A DNA stretch of 64,000 nucleotides from Rhodospirillales bacterium 24-66-33 (GTDB lineage: Bacteria; Pseudomonadota; Alphaproteobacteria; Reyranellales; Reyranellaceae). Below are positions 41,250-48,747 of the stretch, one piece after another. Location of the stretch: the NCBI GenBank assembly GCA_002281855.1, contig NCHQ01000001.1, positions 496,001 to 560,000 on the forward strand, given 5' to 3'. Within the stretch, counting starts at the first letter, position 1. Every line of letters starts with the position of its first letter. The notes below the pieces were generated by a model, which saw nothing but the letters and a program-made list of their open reading frames with translations, was not told the DNA's origin and did no database searches. A program made the position numbers and the translations under genes.

Positions 41250-41309
41250 GGCGACCCCGTGCCGGTGCCGGCATGGTCGCGTCGCTGCCTTCAAACGGTC
41301 GAGACCGTC

Positions 41310-41558
41310 ATGCTCTACCTCACCAACGCCAACCTGCCGATCTCGGTCAGGCAACAGCTCCCCCTGCGGGCCCAGGACCTCTATCGCGAAGCCTTCAACG
41401 AGACCTGGGCCCTGCACGCGGGCGATGCCGGTCGCGAGGAACATGCCAGCCGTGTTGCCTGGGCGGCCGTGAGGCAGCGCTATCACGCCATGCCGGGCGG
41501 CCAGTGGCAGCCGAACGTGCCCCCCGATGTGCCGGGGCGGGAGGAGGGCAGGCGATGA
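41310..41558 (+). CDS. ChaB-family protein, 82 aa
   Basis: An 82-residue ChaB-like protein with the family pattern: VRQQLPLRAQDLYREAFNETWALH followed by REEHASRVAWAAVRQRY. ChaB is a small cytoplasmic protein linked to cation transport regulation in E. coli, although its true function is unclear. The position beside a cation-pumping ATPase fits that annotation. ATG 41310 is the likely start; upstream GTG codons in frame are possible. The stop overlaps the next start (ATGA). A FixK-type box is 67 bp upstream. Confidence 0.85.
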   Translation: MLYLTNANLPISVRQQLPLRAQDLYREAFNETWALHAGDAGREEHASRVAWAAVRQRYHAMPGGQWQPNVPPDVPGREEGRR

Positions 41559-42382
41559 CGTACAGGGTGGTGATGGCGGCGCTGTCGCCGGGTCGAGATT
41601 GCCAGGGCGTGGCGGGCGCGGCGATTGCGCTCGCCCGGCAGTCGGACGCCATGCTGCTGGCGCGTGCCTACTGCCGTCCGATCCACTGCATCTGCGGCGA
41701 CTACTCGGTCCCTGCGGCGCTGTTCCAGGAGGACCGGCGGCAGATCGAGCGTCACCTCAAGGCGTCGGAAACGGACTTCCGGGCGATCGCCGCCAAGCAC
41801 GACCATGTCGCGGACTGGCAGGGCGAGAGCAGCACAGAGCCGCTTTCCGAGCGCCTTGCGCGCGAGTCCGCCGCTGCCGACATCGTCGTCGCCGCTGTCC
41901 CGAAAGCCGGTGAGCTGCCAGATGCGACACGCCAGCCCGACCTGTGCGATCTGGTGATGCAGGCGGGGCGTCCGGTGATGCTGGTGCCGGAGTCCTCCCG
42001 GACCGCGAGGTTCGACCGGATCCTCGTCGCGTGGAAGGATACGCGAGAGGCGCGGCGGGCCGTGTGCGATGCGCTGCCGTTGCTCGCCCAGGCCAGAAAC
42101 GTCATCGTCGTCGAAATTCACGGGGCGGACGACCATGCCGCCGCCTGGCAGAGCGTGGCGCGGGTGTCCGGCTGGCTCGCCCGCCACGGCATCGCCGCGG
42201 AAGAGAAGGTTGTCCCGGCCGAACTGGCCAATGCCGCTCAGCTGTCGGGTCTCGCGCGAACCTACGATGCCGATGTGATCGTGGCTGGCGCCTATGGACA
42301 CAATCGTCAGGGGCGCTGGACGCTCGGCGGAATCACAAGCGAACTCCTCTCGGGCGGCCGATGCGTGCTTCTCTCGCACTAA
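41555..42382 (+). CDS. Universal stress protein, two-domain
   Basis: A 275-residue two-domain UspA-family protein. The first domain is diverged (MTYRVVMAALSPGRD, with a CRPIHCICGDY insertion carrying three cysteines). The second begins FDRILVAWKDTREARR and ends with the loop GAYGHNRQGRWTLGGITSELL. It is similar in layout to the protein at 17561. It is coupled to chaB by an ATGA overlap, and its 3' end overlaps the start of the L,D-transpeptidase gene by 22 bp. Confidence 0.88.
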   Translation: MTYRVVMAALSPGRDCQGVAGAAIALARQSDAMLLARAYCRPIHCICGDYSVPAALFQEDRRQIERHLKASETDFRAIAAKHDHVADWQGESSTEPLSERLARESAAADIVVAAVPKAGELPDATRQPDLCDLVMQAGRPVMLVPESSRTARFDRILVAWKDTREARRAVCDALPLLAQARNVIVVEIHGADDHAAAWQSVARVSGWLARHGIAAEEKVVPAELANAAQLSGLARTYDADVIVAGAYGHNRQGRWTLGGITSELLSGGRCVLLSH

Positions 42383-43119
42383 CGAGATTCGTCGCCGTCC
42401 TCGCTTTGTCGCTGATCGCAGGCTGCGCCGGCGATCCGGCACCGTCTCCCGTCACGCCGCCTCCGCCCATGCCGCCGGTCTCCGAACTGTCGGCGGCGCT
42501 GCAGGGGATCGGGATCGCCGTGCCGCCGCGCGGCAAGCTGGTGGTCGTCAACATCCCGTCGTTCGAACTCGTCGCGCTCGAAGACGGAAAGCCGGTCCTG
42601 CGCAGCCGAGTCGTGGTCGGCCGACCGTCGACTCCCACGCCCGAACTCTCGACGGCGATCTGGGCGGTGACCTTCAACCCCTCCTGGACACCGACGCCCG
42701 CCATGGTGCGTTGGGAAGGCGCGCGGCACATGCCACCCGGTCCCCAGAATCCGCTCGGCCGCATCCTGTTCGAACTCGACAACGACCAGCTGATATTCCT
42801 CCACGATACCAACGACCGGAGGTACTTCGAGCGCGCGGTGCGAGCGTTCAGCCACGGATGCGTGCGCGTCGAAAAGGCCCGCGCCATGGCCGCCTGGGCG
42901 CTCGGCGTCACGGAGGCCGAGATCGACCGGTCGATCGCACGCGGCGGGACCCATCGCGAGCCGCTCGCGGAGATCATTCCGGTGATGCTGGTCTACCGCA
43001 CGCGCTTTCCCAATGATGATGGGCGCCTGTTGGACTATCCCGATGTCTACAGGCAGCAATCCGCCGCGGCCGGCGCGACCGTCGAGCGGACCTCTGGCGA
43101 ATGCCTGGGTCCACTCTAG
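42361..43119 (+). CDS. L,D-transpeptidase (YkuD) lipoprotein
   Basis: A 252-residue protein with a lipobox signal peptide (ALSLIAGC, Cys22), a proline-rich linker and a YkuD domain. The catalytic site is in RAFSHGCVRVEKA, with the partner histidine in FLHDTNDRRYFE. Such enzymes form 3-3 cross-links in peptidoglycan or attach proteins to it, which is a stress-hardening role. The gene lies in the ChaB-USP operon and overlaps the USP gene by 22 bp. The substrate-binding region WTPTPAMVRWEG is typical of the erfK-like group. Confidence 0.9.
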   Translation: MRASLALTRFVAVLALSLIAGCAGDPAPSPVTPPPPMPPVSELSAALQGIGIAVPPRGKLVVVNIPSFELVALEDGKPVLRSRVVVGRPSTPTPELSTAIWAVTFNPSWTPTPAMVRWEGARHMPPGPQNPLGRILFELDNDQLIFLHDTNDRRYFERAVRAFSHGCVRVEKARAMAAWALGVTEAEIDRSIARGGTHREPLAEIIPVMLVYRTRFPNDDGRLLDYPDVYRQQSAAAGATVERTSGECLGPL

Positions 43120-43188
43120 CATGACGCTTGCGCAGGATCGATTTGCGGCGTTGATCGAACGCTGCCGGCCGCAGCGGCGGAGGAAGCC

Positions 43189-43719
43189 ATGCCCGATTCA
43201 GGGATCATCGACATCCGGATCAGCGATATCCGGCAGCTCTTCAATTCCCTCGACCCGTCTCCCTTTCACGAAAGGGATCTCGACCGCGAAGCCGAAGAGT
43301 TCATCGTCGGCTGGGCGGACGAGTATCCGCTCGCGAGCCCGCTCGAGCTGGTGATCCGCGTTCCGCCGGAGCATCTCGATCAGGCGCGCCAATCGAATAT
43401 CCCGCAGGCGATTCACAACTACTTCTCGTATCGCGCGGTGGCGAGCACGAGGCGTATCCGATTCCAGCTCCGGGAGGGCCGCTTCGCCCTCGTGATGGGC
43501 CTGGTCTTCCTGGCGATCTGTATCCTGCTCCGCCAGGTCGCCGCTTCGATCGCGGCCGCTCCCCTCCAGCAGGTCTTCCAGGAGGGCCTGCTGATTCTGG
43601 GGTGGGTGGCAATGTGGCGGCCGCTGCAGCTCTTCCTCTACGACTGGTGGCCGGTTCGCCACCATGGGCGGCTCTACCAGAAGCTCGCCACGATGAAGGT
43701 GAACGTGCTCGCGGCCTAG
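43189..43719 (+). CDS. Conserved hypothetical membrane protein, 176 aa
   Basis: A 176-residue protein with a soluble N-terminal half (SDIRQLFNSLDPSPFHERDLDREAEEFI) and two helices (about 101-122 and 128-155). The pattern LFNSLDPSPFHERDLD is one I associate with unnamed conserved alphaproteobacterial proteins but cannot tie to a function. The gene stands alone between the transpeptidase and the second alcohol dehydrogenase. A GGAGG sequence precedes the ATG. Confidence 0.75.
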   Translation: MPDSGIIDIRISDIRQLFNSLDPSPFHERDLDREAEEFIVGWADEYPLASPLELVIRVPPEHLDQARQSNIPQAIHNYFSYRAVASTRRIRFQLREGRFALVMGLVFLAICILLRQVAASIAAAPLQQVFQEGLLILGWVAMWRPLQLFLYDWWPVRHHGRLYQKLATMKVNVLAA

Positions 43720-43739
43720 ACGACTGTACCGGCTCGCGT

Positions 43740-43753
43740 TTGATCTCCGTCAA
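43740..43753 (+). promoter_or_regulatory. FNR/FixK-type box upstream of the second alcohol dehydrogenase
   Basis: TTGAT-CTCC-GTCAA is an exact consensus match. It is centred 106 bp before the TTG at 43853, farther than usual, so the transcript may have a longer leader. Confidence 0.82.
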
Positions 43754-43852
43754 GTCGCGATGGTCGCAAGTCCCCTATCAAGGCCTGCACCCCAAGCGAT
43801 CCGAGCCAGCTCAAGAAGGCGACGCTCGATCCGAAGGAGAAGGGATCCTTCC

Positions 43853-44836
43853 TTGAAGGCCATGGTTCTCTCTTCCCCCGGCGGGTCGCTCCACCTCGAG
43901 CAGCGGCCCGACCCCCGGCCAGGTCCCGGTGACCTGCTGATCAGGGTCGAGGCCTGCGGCGTGTGCCGCACCGATGTCCACATCCTCGATGGCGATCTGT
44001 CGGGAATCCGGCATCCGATCGTACCGGGCCACGAGATCGTGGGCATCGTCGACGCCGTGGGCACGGGTGTGTCGGCCGCACGGATCGGCAGCCGAGTCGG
44101 TGTACCGTGGCTCGGCGGAACCTGTGGCCATTGTCCGTATTGTGCGTCGGACAGGGAGAATCTCTGCGATCGTCCGGTCTTCACCGGCCTCACGAGGGAC
44201 GGCGGTTTCGCCACCCACGTCGTGGCCAGCGCGGACTTCTCGTTCGCATTGACGGGCTTCGACGACCCGGTGGCCGCGGCGCCGCTCTTGTGCGCCGGAC
44301 TGATCGGGTGGCGGTCCCTCAAGCTCTGCGGCGACGCGCACCGGATCGGCCTCTATGGCTTCGGCGCCGCCGCGCACATCATCGCCCAGGTGTGCCGATG
44401 GCAGGGCCGCGAGGTCCATGCCTTCACCCGGCCGGGCGATTCTGCGGCGCAGGCGCATGCACGTTCGCTGGGAGCGTTCTGGGCCGGAGGCTCCGACGAG
44501 CGCCCGCCGCATCTTCTCGACGCGGCCATTCTGTTTGCGCCGGTCGGCGATCTCGTGCCGGCGGCGCTGAAGGTGGTCCGGAAGGGCGGACGCGTGGTCT
44601 GCGGCGGCATCCATATGAGCGACATACCGTCCTTTCCCTACAAGCTCCTTTGGGAGGAGCGACAGATTCTCTCCGTCGCCAACCTCACGCGCGAAGACGC
44701 CCGGGAGTTTCTGGCGCTGGCGCCGATGGTGCCTGTGAAGACGACGACGACCGTCTACCCGCTGGCGGCCGCCAACGAAGCCATTGCCGATCTGCGTGCG
44801 GGGGCCTTCCAGGGCGCGGCTGTCCTGGTGCCCTGA
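43853..44836 (+). CDS. Zinc-dependent alcohol dehydrogenase with full structural zinc site
   Basis: About 327 residues. The catalytic site is CGVCRTDVHILDGDL and GHEIVGIV; the structural zinc cysteines are all present in CGHCPYCASDRENLC. The nucleotide fold reads IGLYGFGAAAHIIAQVC, in which the glycine pattern (GFGAAA) is slightly unusual. I chose the TTG start at 43853, which gives the common MKAMVL opening; an ATG three codons later is the alternative and GGAGAAGGG lies upstream. It is unlike the enzyme at 34179, which lacks the structural cysteines, so the two probably act on different alcohols. Confidence 0.9.
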   Translation: MKAMVLSSPGGSLHLEQRPDPRPGPGDLLIRVEACGVCRTDVHILDGDLSGIRHPIVPGHEIVGIVDAVGTGVSAARIGSRVGVPWLGGTCGHCPYCASDRENLCDRPVFTGLTRDGGFATHVVASADFSFALTGFDDPVAAAPLLCAGLIGWRSLKLCGDAHRIGLYGFGAAAHIIAQVCRWQGREVHAFTRPGDSAAQAHARSLGAFWAGGSDERPPHLLDAAILFAPVGDLVPAALKVVRKGGRVVCGGIHMSDIPSFPYKLLWEERQILSVANLTREDAREFLALAPMVPVKTTTTVYPLAAANEAIADLRAGAFQGAAVLVP

Positions 44837-44860
44837 CCGGACAGGGCCGGTGCAGAGACT

Positions 44861-44874
44861 TTGACATGGCGCAA
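44861..44874 (+). promoter_or_regulatory. Weak FixK-like box upstream of the CBS-BON gene
   Basis: TTGAC-ATGG-CGCAA keeps a perfect left arm and a degraded right arm. Its centre is 66 bp before ATG 44934, which fits the spacing rule in the window. Confidence 0.35.
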
Positions 44875-44933
44875 TGCGGTCGGTCGCGCCCTGGACGACC
44901 GTGCATCACCAGATTGACCGAAGGGAACGGGAA

Positions 44934-45629
44934 ATGCGCGCCAAGGACATCATGACCGAGAGCATCGTCTGCGTGAACGTGAAGGAGACGGTGTTCGATG
45001 CCGCCGAACTGCTGCTGGGCGCCGGCGTGAGCGCCGCGCCGGTCGTCAACGACAAGGGCAACGTGGTCGGGATCGTGAGCGAGGCCGATCTCATCCATCG
45101 CGCCGAGATCGAAACCGCGCCGCGCAAGTCCTGGCTGCTGCGCCTGCTGGACAGCGAGGCGACGGCCGCCCACGACTACGTCACGTCTCACGCCCGCAAG
45201 GTCGCGGACGTCATGACCCGCGAGGTCGTCACGGCGAGCGATGAAGCCACCCTGGGCGAACTGGTCGGGCTGATCGAGAAGCATCACGTCAAACGCATCC
45301 CGATCGTGCGGGACGAGAAGGTCGTCGGCATCGTCAGCCGGGCCAACCTGCTGGGGGCGCTGCTGTCGCGCGAGCCCGATGGCGCCGTCGGACTGCCCGA
45401 CGACAAGAAGCTGCGCCACGCCGTGGTGGAAGCCTTCGACAAGCAGGCCTGGAAGTCGCGGTGGCCCGTGAATGTCGTCGTCAGCGACGGCGTGGTGCAT
45501 CTCTGGGGGTTCGTCGGGGGCGAGGAAGTCCGAAAGGCCTACCGCGTTGCCGCCGAGAACGTGCCCGGTGTGAAAAAGGTCAAGAGCCACCTGCGTTCGA
45601 TCCCCGCCACCGTCGGCATGGGCGTCTAG
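44934..45629 (+). CDS. CBS-pair protein with C-terminal BON domain
   Basis: A 231-residue protein with two CBS domains (MRAKDIMTESIVCVNVKETVF and VADVMTREVVTASDEAT) and a C-terminal BON domain (about residues 160-225; WKSRWPVNVVVSDGVVHLWGFV). CBS domains bind adenine nucleotides; BON domains often bind phospholipid or DNA. Its CBS part is close to the protein at 31183, and the extra BON domain marks it as the larger paralogue. GGGAACGGGAA lies before ATG 44934. Confidence 0.88.
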   Translation: MRAKDIMTESIVCVNVKETVFDAAELLLGAGVSAAPVVNDKGNVVGIVSEADLIHRAEIETAPRKSWLLRLLDSEATAAHDYVTSHARKVADVMTREVVTASDEATLGELVGLIEKHHVKRIPIVRDEKVVGIVSRANLLGALLSREPDGAVGLPDDKKLRHAVVEAFDKQAWKSRWPVNVVVSDGVVHLWGFVGGEEVRKAYRVAAENVPGVKKVKSHLRSIPATVGMGV

Positions 45630-46021
45630 GGCAGGGCGCGGTACCCCTCCAATTAGGCCTCTCGAGCGTGAGCACGACCGGGCCGAGAATAGCCCGGTCG
45701 GCCAGGAGGCGAGGACCCGGCAGTTGGTATTGGACCTGGTGGGCGACGACCAGCTTCTGGCCCTCGGCCGAGAAACGTGCAGGGCGGCGAAGCGGGTCGC
45801 CAGCAGGACCGGAAGACGTCGATGGATCGTGGTCATGCGCGTCCCTTCGCAGGCGAATGCCAACGTTCGACGGCTCAGCTTGCCCGGATTCGCCGCTGCT
45901 TCATTAACCTGCATCAACAGACACCGGCCCGGCCCCGGCCCGCCACCGGTTTGATCTGGATCAGCCCTGGCCGCGCCGTTCCCGGCTACCGTGAGGTCGA
46001 AGGCGGGAAGGATTTTCCATC
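45630..46021. other. Region without a confident gene
   Basis: About 390 bases between the CBS-BON gene and an exported protein hold no convincing coding frame. Open frames on the minus strand here (starting near 45917 or 45833) have arginine- and serine-rich products with no family pattern. An 8-bp hairpin (GACCGGGC at 45676, GCCCGGTC at 45692) and FixK-like boxes near 45904 and 45951 are the only structures I see. It may be a decayed gene. Confidence 0.45.
45951..45964 (+). promoter_or_regulatory. Probable FixK-type box upstream of an exported protein
   Basis: TTGAT-CTGG-ATCAG differs from the consensus only at the last base. It is centred 64 bp before ATG 46022. A weaker copy, TTAAC-CTGC-ATCAA, lies at 45904-45917. 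Confidence 0.6.
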
Positions 46022-46651
46022 ATGCAGGCTCTGCGGCGGATTGTGCGAACGGCGCTGGTGGCCGGCATTGTCACCGGGCTGTGCTTCGCTCCTGTCCTGG
46101 CGGGCGACCTTGATGCCCATGCGGGCTGGACCCTGGAACAGGGTGTCGACCTGCCCAGCTACGCGCTGATCGAGCCGCGTAGCCGCAATCTGAACCTGGA
46201 TGCCCTGGTGCTGGCCTGCGAACCGGCGAATGATCATCGCATCCTGCAGCTCCAGCTCTACCTGACGAACGATGGTCCCCTGATGCCCGATGGCGTGGCA
46301 GCCGGCCGGGCCAAGCATGATCCGCGCGCCGAGATCGTCATCGACGATCAAGTGTTTCCCGTCGGCCTTCTGTTCGCCGAAGACCATGTCGTGCTGAGCG
46401 ACGAGACCCGGGAGATGTTTCCGCGCCTGTCCGAGCGCCTGCTGGATGCGATCGAGCAGGGCACGACGATGCAGCTGCGCTTCGACCTCGTCGCCGAACC
46501 GACGGGTGAGCCCGCTGCCTTCGACGGGGAGGCGGTGATCGACCTGCAGGCCGGTCCTGCGCAAATGCGCGGCGCGGCTGTCGCCGCGGTGCGCCGCTGC
46601 GCCACGGGCGCGGCACCGCAGAGCGTGGCATTCGCCAGCCCACGCCGTTGA
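46022..46651 (+). CDS. Hypothetical exported protein, 209 aa
   Basis: A 209-residue protein with an N-terminal signal peptide (hydrophobic ALVAGIVTGLCFAPVLA, cleaved near residue 27). The mature part is strand-rich, with SYALIEPRSRNLNLDALVLACEPAND and QLRFDLVAEPTGEPAAF. I do not recognise a named domain. It is probably periplasmic and part of the low-oxygen group because of the box at 45951. No gene follows on its strand for about 680 bp. Confidence 0.68.
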   Translation: MQALRRIVRTALVAGIVTGLCFAPVLAGDLDAHAGWTLEQGVDLPSYALIEPRSRNLNLDALVLACEPANDHRILQLQLYLTNDGPLMPDGVAAGRAKHDPRAEIVIDDQVFPVGLLFAEDHVVLSDETREMFPRLSERLLDAIEQGTTMQLRFDLVAEPTGEPAAFDGEAVIDLQAGPAQMRGAAVAAVRRCATGAAPQSVAFASPRR

Positions 46652-46721
46652 AGCGACATCCGCTACGGAAGATCGGCACCCTCCCGGATGCCGACGTCCG
46701 AGAGGCACCGTTTGCCGGCCC

Positions 46722-47159
46722 TCACCGGTAGACGAGGACCGGTATGGAACTGTGGGTCAACACCTTCGCGGTTTCGCTGCCGAGAAGCAGGGCAGCTGCG
46801 CCGCGCCGACCATGGGAGGCCATGGCGATCAGGTCGCAGCCCTTCGCCGTGGCGGTTTCCATAATGGCCTTATACGGCAGGTCCTGCTCGAGATGCATGA
46901 TCTCGCACGGCACGCCGAACGCCTCGGCCTGGCGTCGGGCGTCTTCGAGGCAGCGCTCGGCCGCCTGCCGGGCGTGCTGCTCGTACGCCGAACGCGTGTC
47001 CGCAATCTGCGCATTGTCCATGGAGAAGACATGAAACGGTTCGACGACGGTGACCACGGTGACTTTGGCGCCGGCATCGCGCGCCAGTTGCATGGCCTTC
47101 TGGACCGCCGTCGTTGAAAGCGGCGAGCCGTCCGTCGGAATGAGGATGTGCTTGAACAT
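46722..47159 (-). CDS. Universal stress protein, single-domain
   Basis: A 145-residue UspA-family protein (MFKHILIPTDGSPLSTTAVQKAM). The nucleotide-binding loop is ASHGRRGAAALLLGSETAKVL, close to the G-2x-G-9x-G-S/T pattern, so ATP binding is likely. GGAGGATCGGGAC precedes ATG 47159, and an exact FixK box is centred 64 bp upstream. It is the third universal stress protein in the window and the only single-domain one. Confidence 0.9.
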   Translation of the reverse strand: MFKHILIPTDGSPLSTTAVQKAMQLARDAGAKVTVVTVVEPFHVFSMDNAQIADTRSAYEQHARQAAERCLEDARRQAEAFGVPCEIMHLEQDLPYKAIMETATAKGCDLIAMASHGRRGAAALLLGSETAKVLTHSSIPVLVYR

Positions 47160-47216
47160 GTCCCGATCCTCCCGATTGCAACCGATGAAGGATATTGCAG
47201 AAGAAACACGCGCATC

Positions 47217-47230
47217 TTGACGTGGATCAA
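47217..47230. promoter_or_regulatory. FNR/FixK-type box upstream of the single-domain USP
   Basis: TTGAC-GTGG-ATCAA is an exact consensus match, centred 64 bp before the minus-strand start at 47159. A weaker box, TTGAG-ATGG-ATCAG (47253-47266), lies 67 bp before the plus-strand gene at 47327. Confidence 0.83.
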
Positions 47231-47326
47231 ACCGGCTCGCCTTCGGTGCCGGTTGAGATGGATCAGTTCGAGCGCGGCTCGCGGTGACTAGCCTCACCCG
47301 ACGGCAAGTCGAAACGGAGGACAGCC

Positions 47327-47473
47327 TTGGCCTTCAAACATGTGATGCGCATCGACGATGCGTTCAGTGGCGTGCAGGTCGCCAGCAACCTGCTGCTGAG
47401 CGAGGCGACCGTGACCGAGATCGTCGCGCCGAAGAAGGAACGTGAACGCGAAGCCGAGGCGGTGCTGCTGTGA
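47327..47473 (+). CDS. Short leader-like protein, 48 aa
   Basis: A 48-codon gene starting from TTG (MAFKHVMRIDDAFSGVQVAS...) with a good GGAGG site six bases upstream. It has no membrane helix; the C-terminal half is highly charged (KKEREREAEAVLL). Its stop overlaps the GTG start of the next gene (GTGA), so they are translationally coupled. I do not recognise it. It could be a small regulatory or binding partner of the beta-propeller-like protein that follows. Confidence 0.6.
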   Translation: MAFKHVMRIDDAFSGVQVASNLLLSEATVTEIVAPKKEREREAEAVLL

Positions 47474-48588
47474 GTGTCGTGACGGGGGAGGCGGCAACGG
47501 CCGACATCGTCGTAAGCGGAGGCGGGTTGCGCGTCTGTTTCCGTCCGGCGCCACCGCTCACTCTGCACGGCGACAGCTGCTGGCGCACCGATGGCAACAG
47601 CCCGGTCCTTATCGGCCGGGACTCTGCCGTTGCCTTCTTCTCCCGGTACGACCCGATCGGCCACACTCTGCGACGGGTCGGACGGCCCGATCTCCAGTTC
47701 GATGCGCCGCCCGTGCCGGTGAGGTTCCTCGACGATCCCGAGCCGGGGATCGGCAAATGGATCGAGGCGGTCTGGCAGGAGCCTGGCGGCGCGTTGCACG
47801 GTTGGTTCCATGCGGAGACGCCGGTCGCGGGTGCCAGCAAGCTCTTCCTGCCTCATATGGGGCGGGCGGTGTCCGGGGATGACGGGCTGACGTGGCGTCA
47901 TCGCGGCGACCTGCTGCGTCTGCCGATCGACCGCACGGACCTGTCCTGGCGCAACGGGTTCTTTGCCGGCGGGTATGGCGATCTCAGCGCCCTTCCGGAT
48001 CGGGAGGGCCGTTGGATCTACGTCTTCTTCTCCAGCTACCATCCTGACGAGAAGGCGCAGGGCGTGACCGTGCTGCGCCTGCCGGCAGCGGATCCCTCGA
48101 CGGCACCCGCGCTCTGGACGGAAGAGGGATGGTCGACCGACGGCCGTCGTCCGCCCCGGCCGCTCTGGCCAATGCGGCGCGGCTGGCGGCACGCCGATCC
48201 CGACGGCTTCTGGGGGCCTGCCGTGCACTACAACCGTGCGCTGGGAGCCTTCGTCATGCTGTTGAACCGGACCGCGGGCGGCACTGGCGATCTGGTGCAG
48301 GAGGGCATCTACGCAAGCGTCAATCGCGACCTGTCGGATCCCGAAGCCTGGAGCGCGCCACTCCGGATCGGTCGGGGTGGCGCCTGGTATCCGCAGGCGA
48401 TCGGGCTGGAGGAAGGCTGTGGCGATGCCGAGGTGGGAACTGCCGGCCGTTTCTTCATGGCCGGCTTCTCCGCCTGGACGATCGAGTTCTCGCGTGTCGC
48501 GGACGAGGCCAAGACCGGCCAGCCGCTCGCCTGTACCGTGCCGCAGTTCGCGGCGTTGTTCGGCGCAGATCGCCGATGCCCGTGGTGA
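47470..48588 (+). CDS. Hypothetical beta-propeller / glycosyl-hydrolase-like protein, 372 aa
   Basis: A 372-residue cytoplasmic protein with GTG start, rich in tryptophan and aspartate. Repeated strand motifs such as SGDDGLTWRHRGDLL, GRWIYVFFSSYHPDE and AVHYNRALGAFVMLLNRT, each with a D-G-x-W or Y-x-F pattern, look like a five-bladed propeller of the GH43/68-like kind. I cannot confirm catalytic residues or assign a substrate. There is no signal peptide. It follows the 48-residue protein by a four-base overlap. Confidence in the fold is modest. Confidence 0.6.
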   Translation: MSVVTGEAATADIVVSGGGLRVCFRPAPPLTLHGDSCWRTDGNSPVLIGRDSAVAFFSRYDPIGHTLRRVGRPDLQFDAPPVPVRFLDDPEPGIGKWIEAVWQEPGGALHGWFHAETPVAGASKLFLPHMGRAVSGDDGLTWRHRGDLLRLPIDRTDLSWRNGFFAGGYGDLSALPDREGRWIYVFFSSYHPDEKAQGVTVLRLPAADPSTAPALWTEEGWSTDGRRPPRPLWPMRRGWRHADPDGFWGPAVHYNRALGAFVMLLNRTAGGTGDLVQEGIYASVNRDLSDPEAWSAPLRIGRGGAWYPQAIGLEEGCGDAEVGTAGRFFMAGFSAWTIEFSRVADEAKTGQPLACTVPQFAALFGADRRCPW

Positions 48589-48747
48589 CCGGCACGCAGC
48601 GGCGATCGAGGCAGATCGAGTCCACCGCCGACCTGAGGCGGGGGCGATGATCTATTGGTGTCGAGCAGATAGCGCCTCGTCGCCGTTGATGCGATCGTGA
48701 GACCGCTCATCCCGACGGTCGTCCAAGCTGACTCTCGATTCCGATCG

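Noticed and set aside
38155..41274. A 1,039-codon open frame on the minus strand
   Set aside because: It lies antisense to the P-type ATPase and ABC genes, has an Arg/Gln/His-rich composition and no domain pattern. It is a product of high G+C codon bias.
43128..43141. Possible FixK box TTGCG-CAGG-ATCGA before the 176-residue membrane protein
   Set aside because: Three mismatches in the two arms; too weak to call.
44685..45917. Minus-strand frame reaching into the 45.6-46.0 kb gap
   Set aside because: Most of it is antisense to the CBS-BON gene. The part in the gap is Arg/Ser-rich with no family pattern, so I left the gap unassigned.
48686..48699. Possible FixK box TTGAT-GCGA-TCGTG before the alpha/beta-hydrolase gene
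   Set aside because: Only the left half matches; the right arm is absent.
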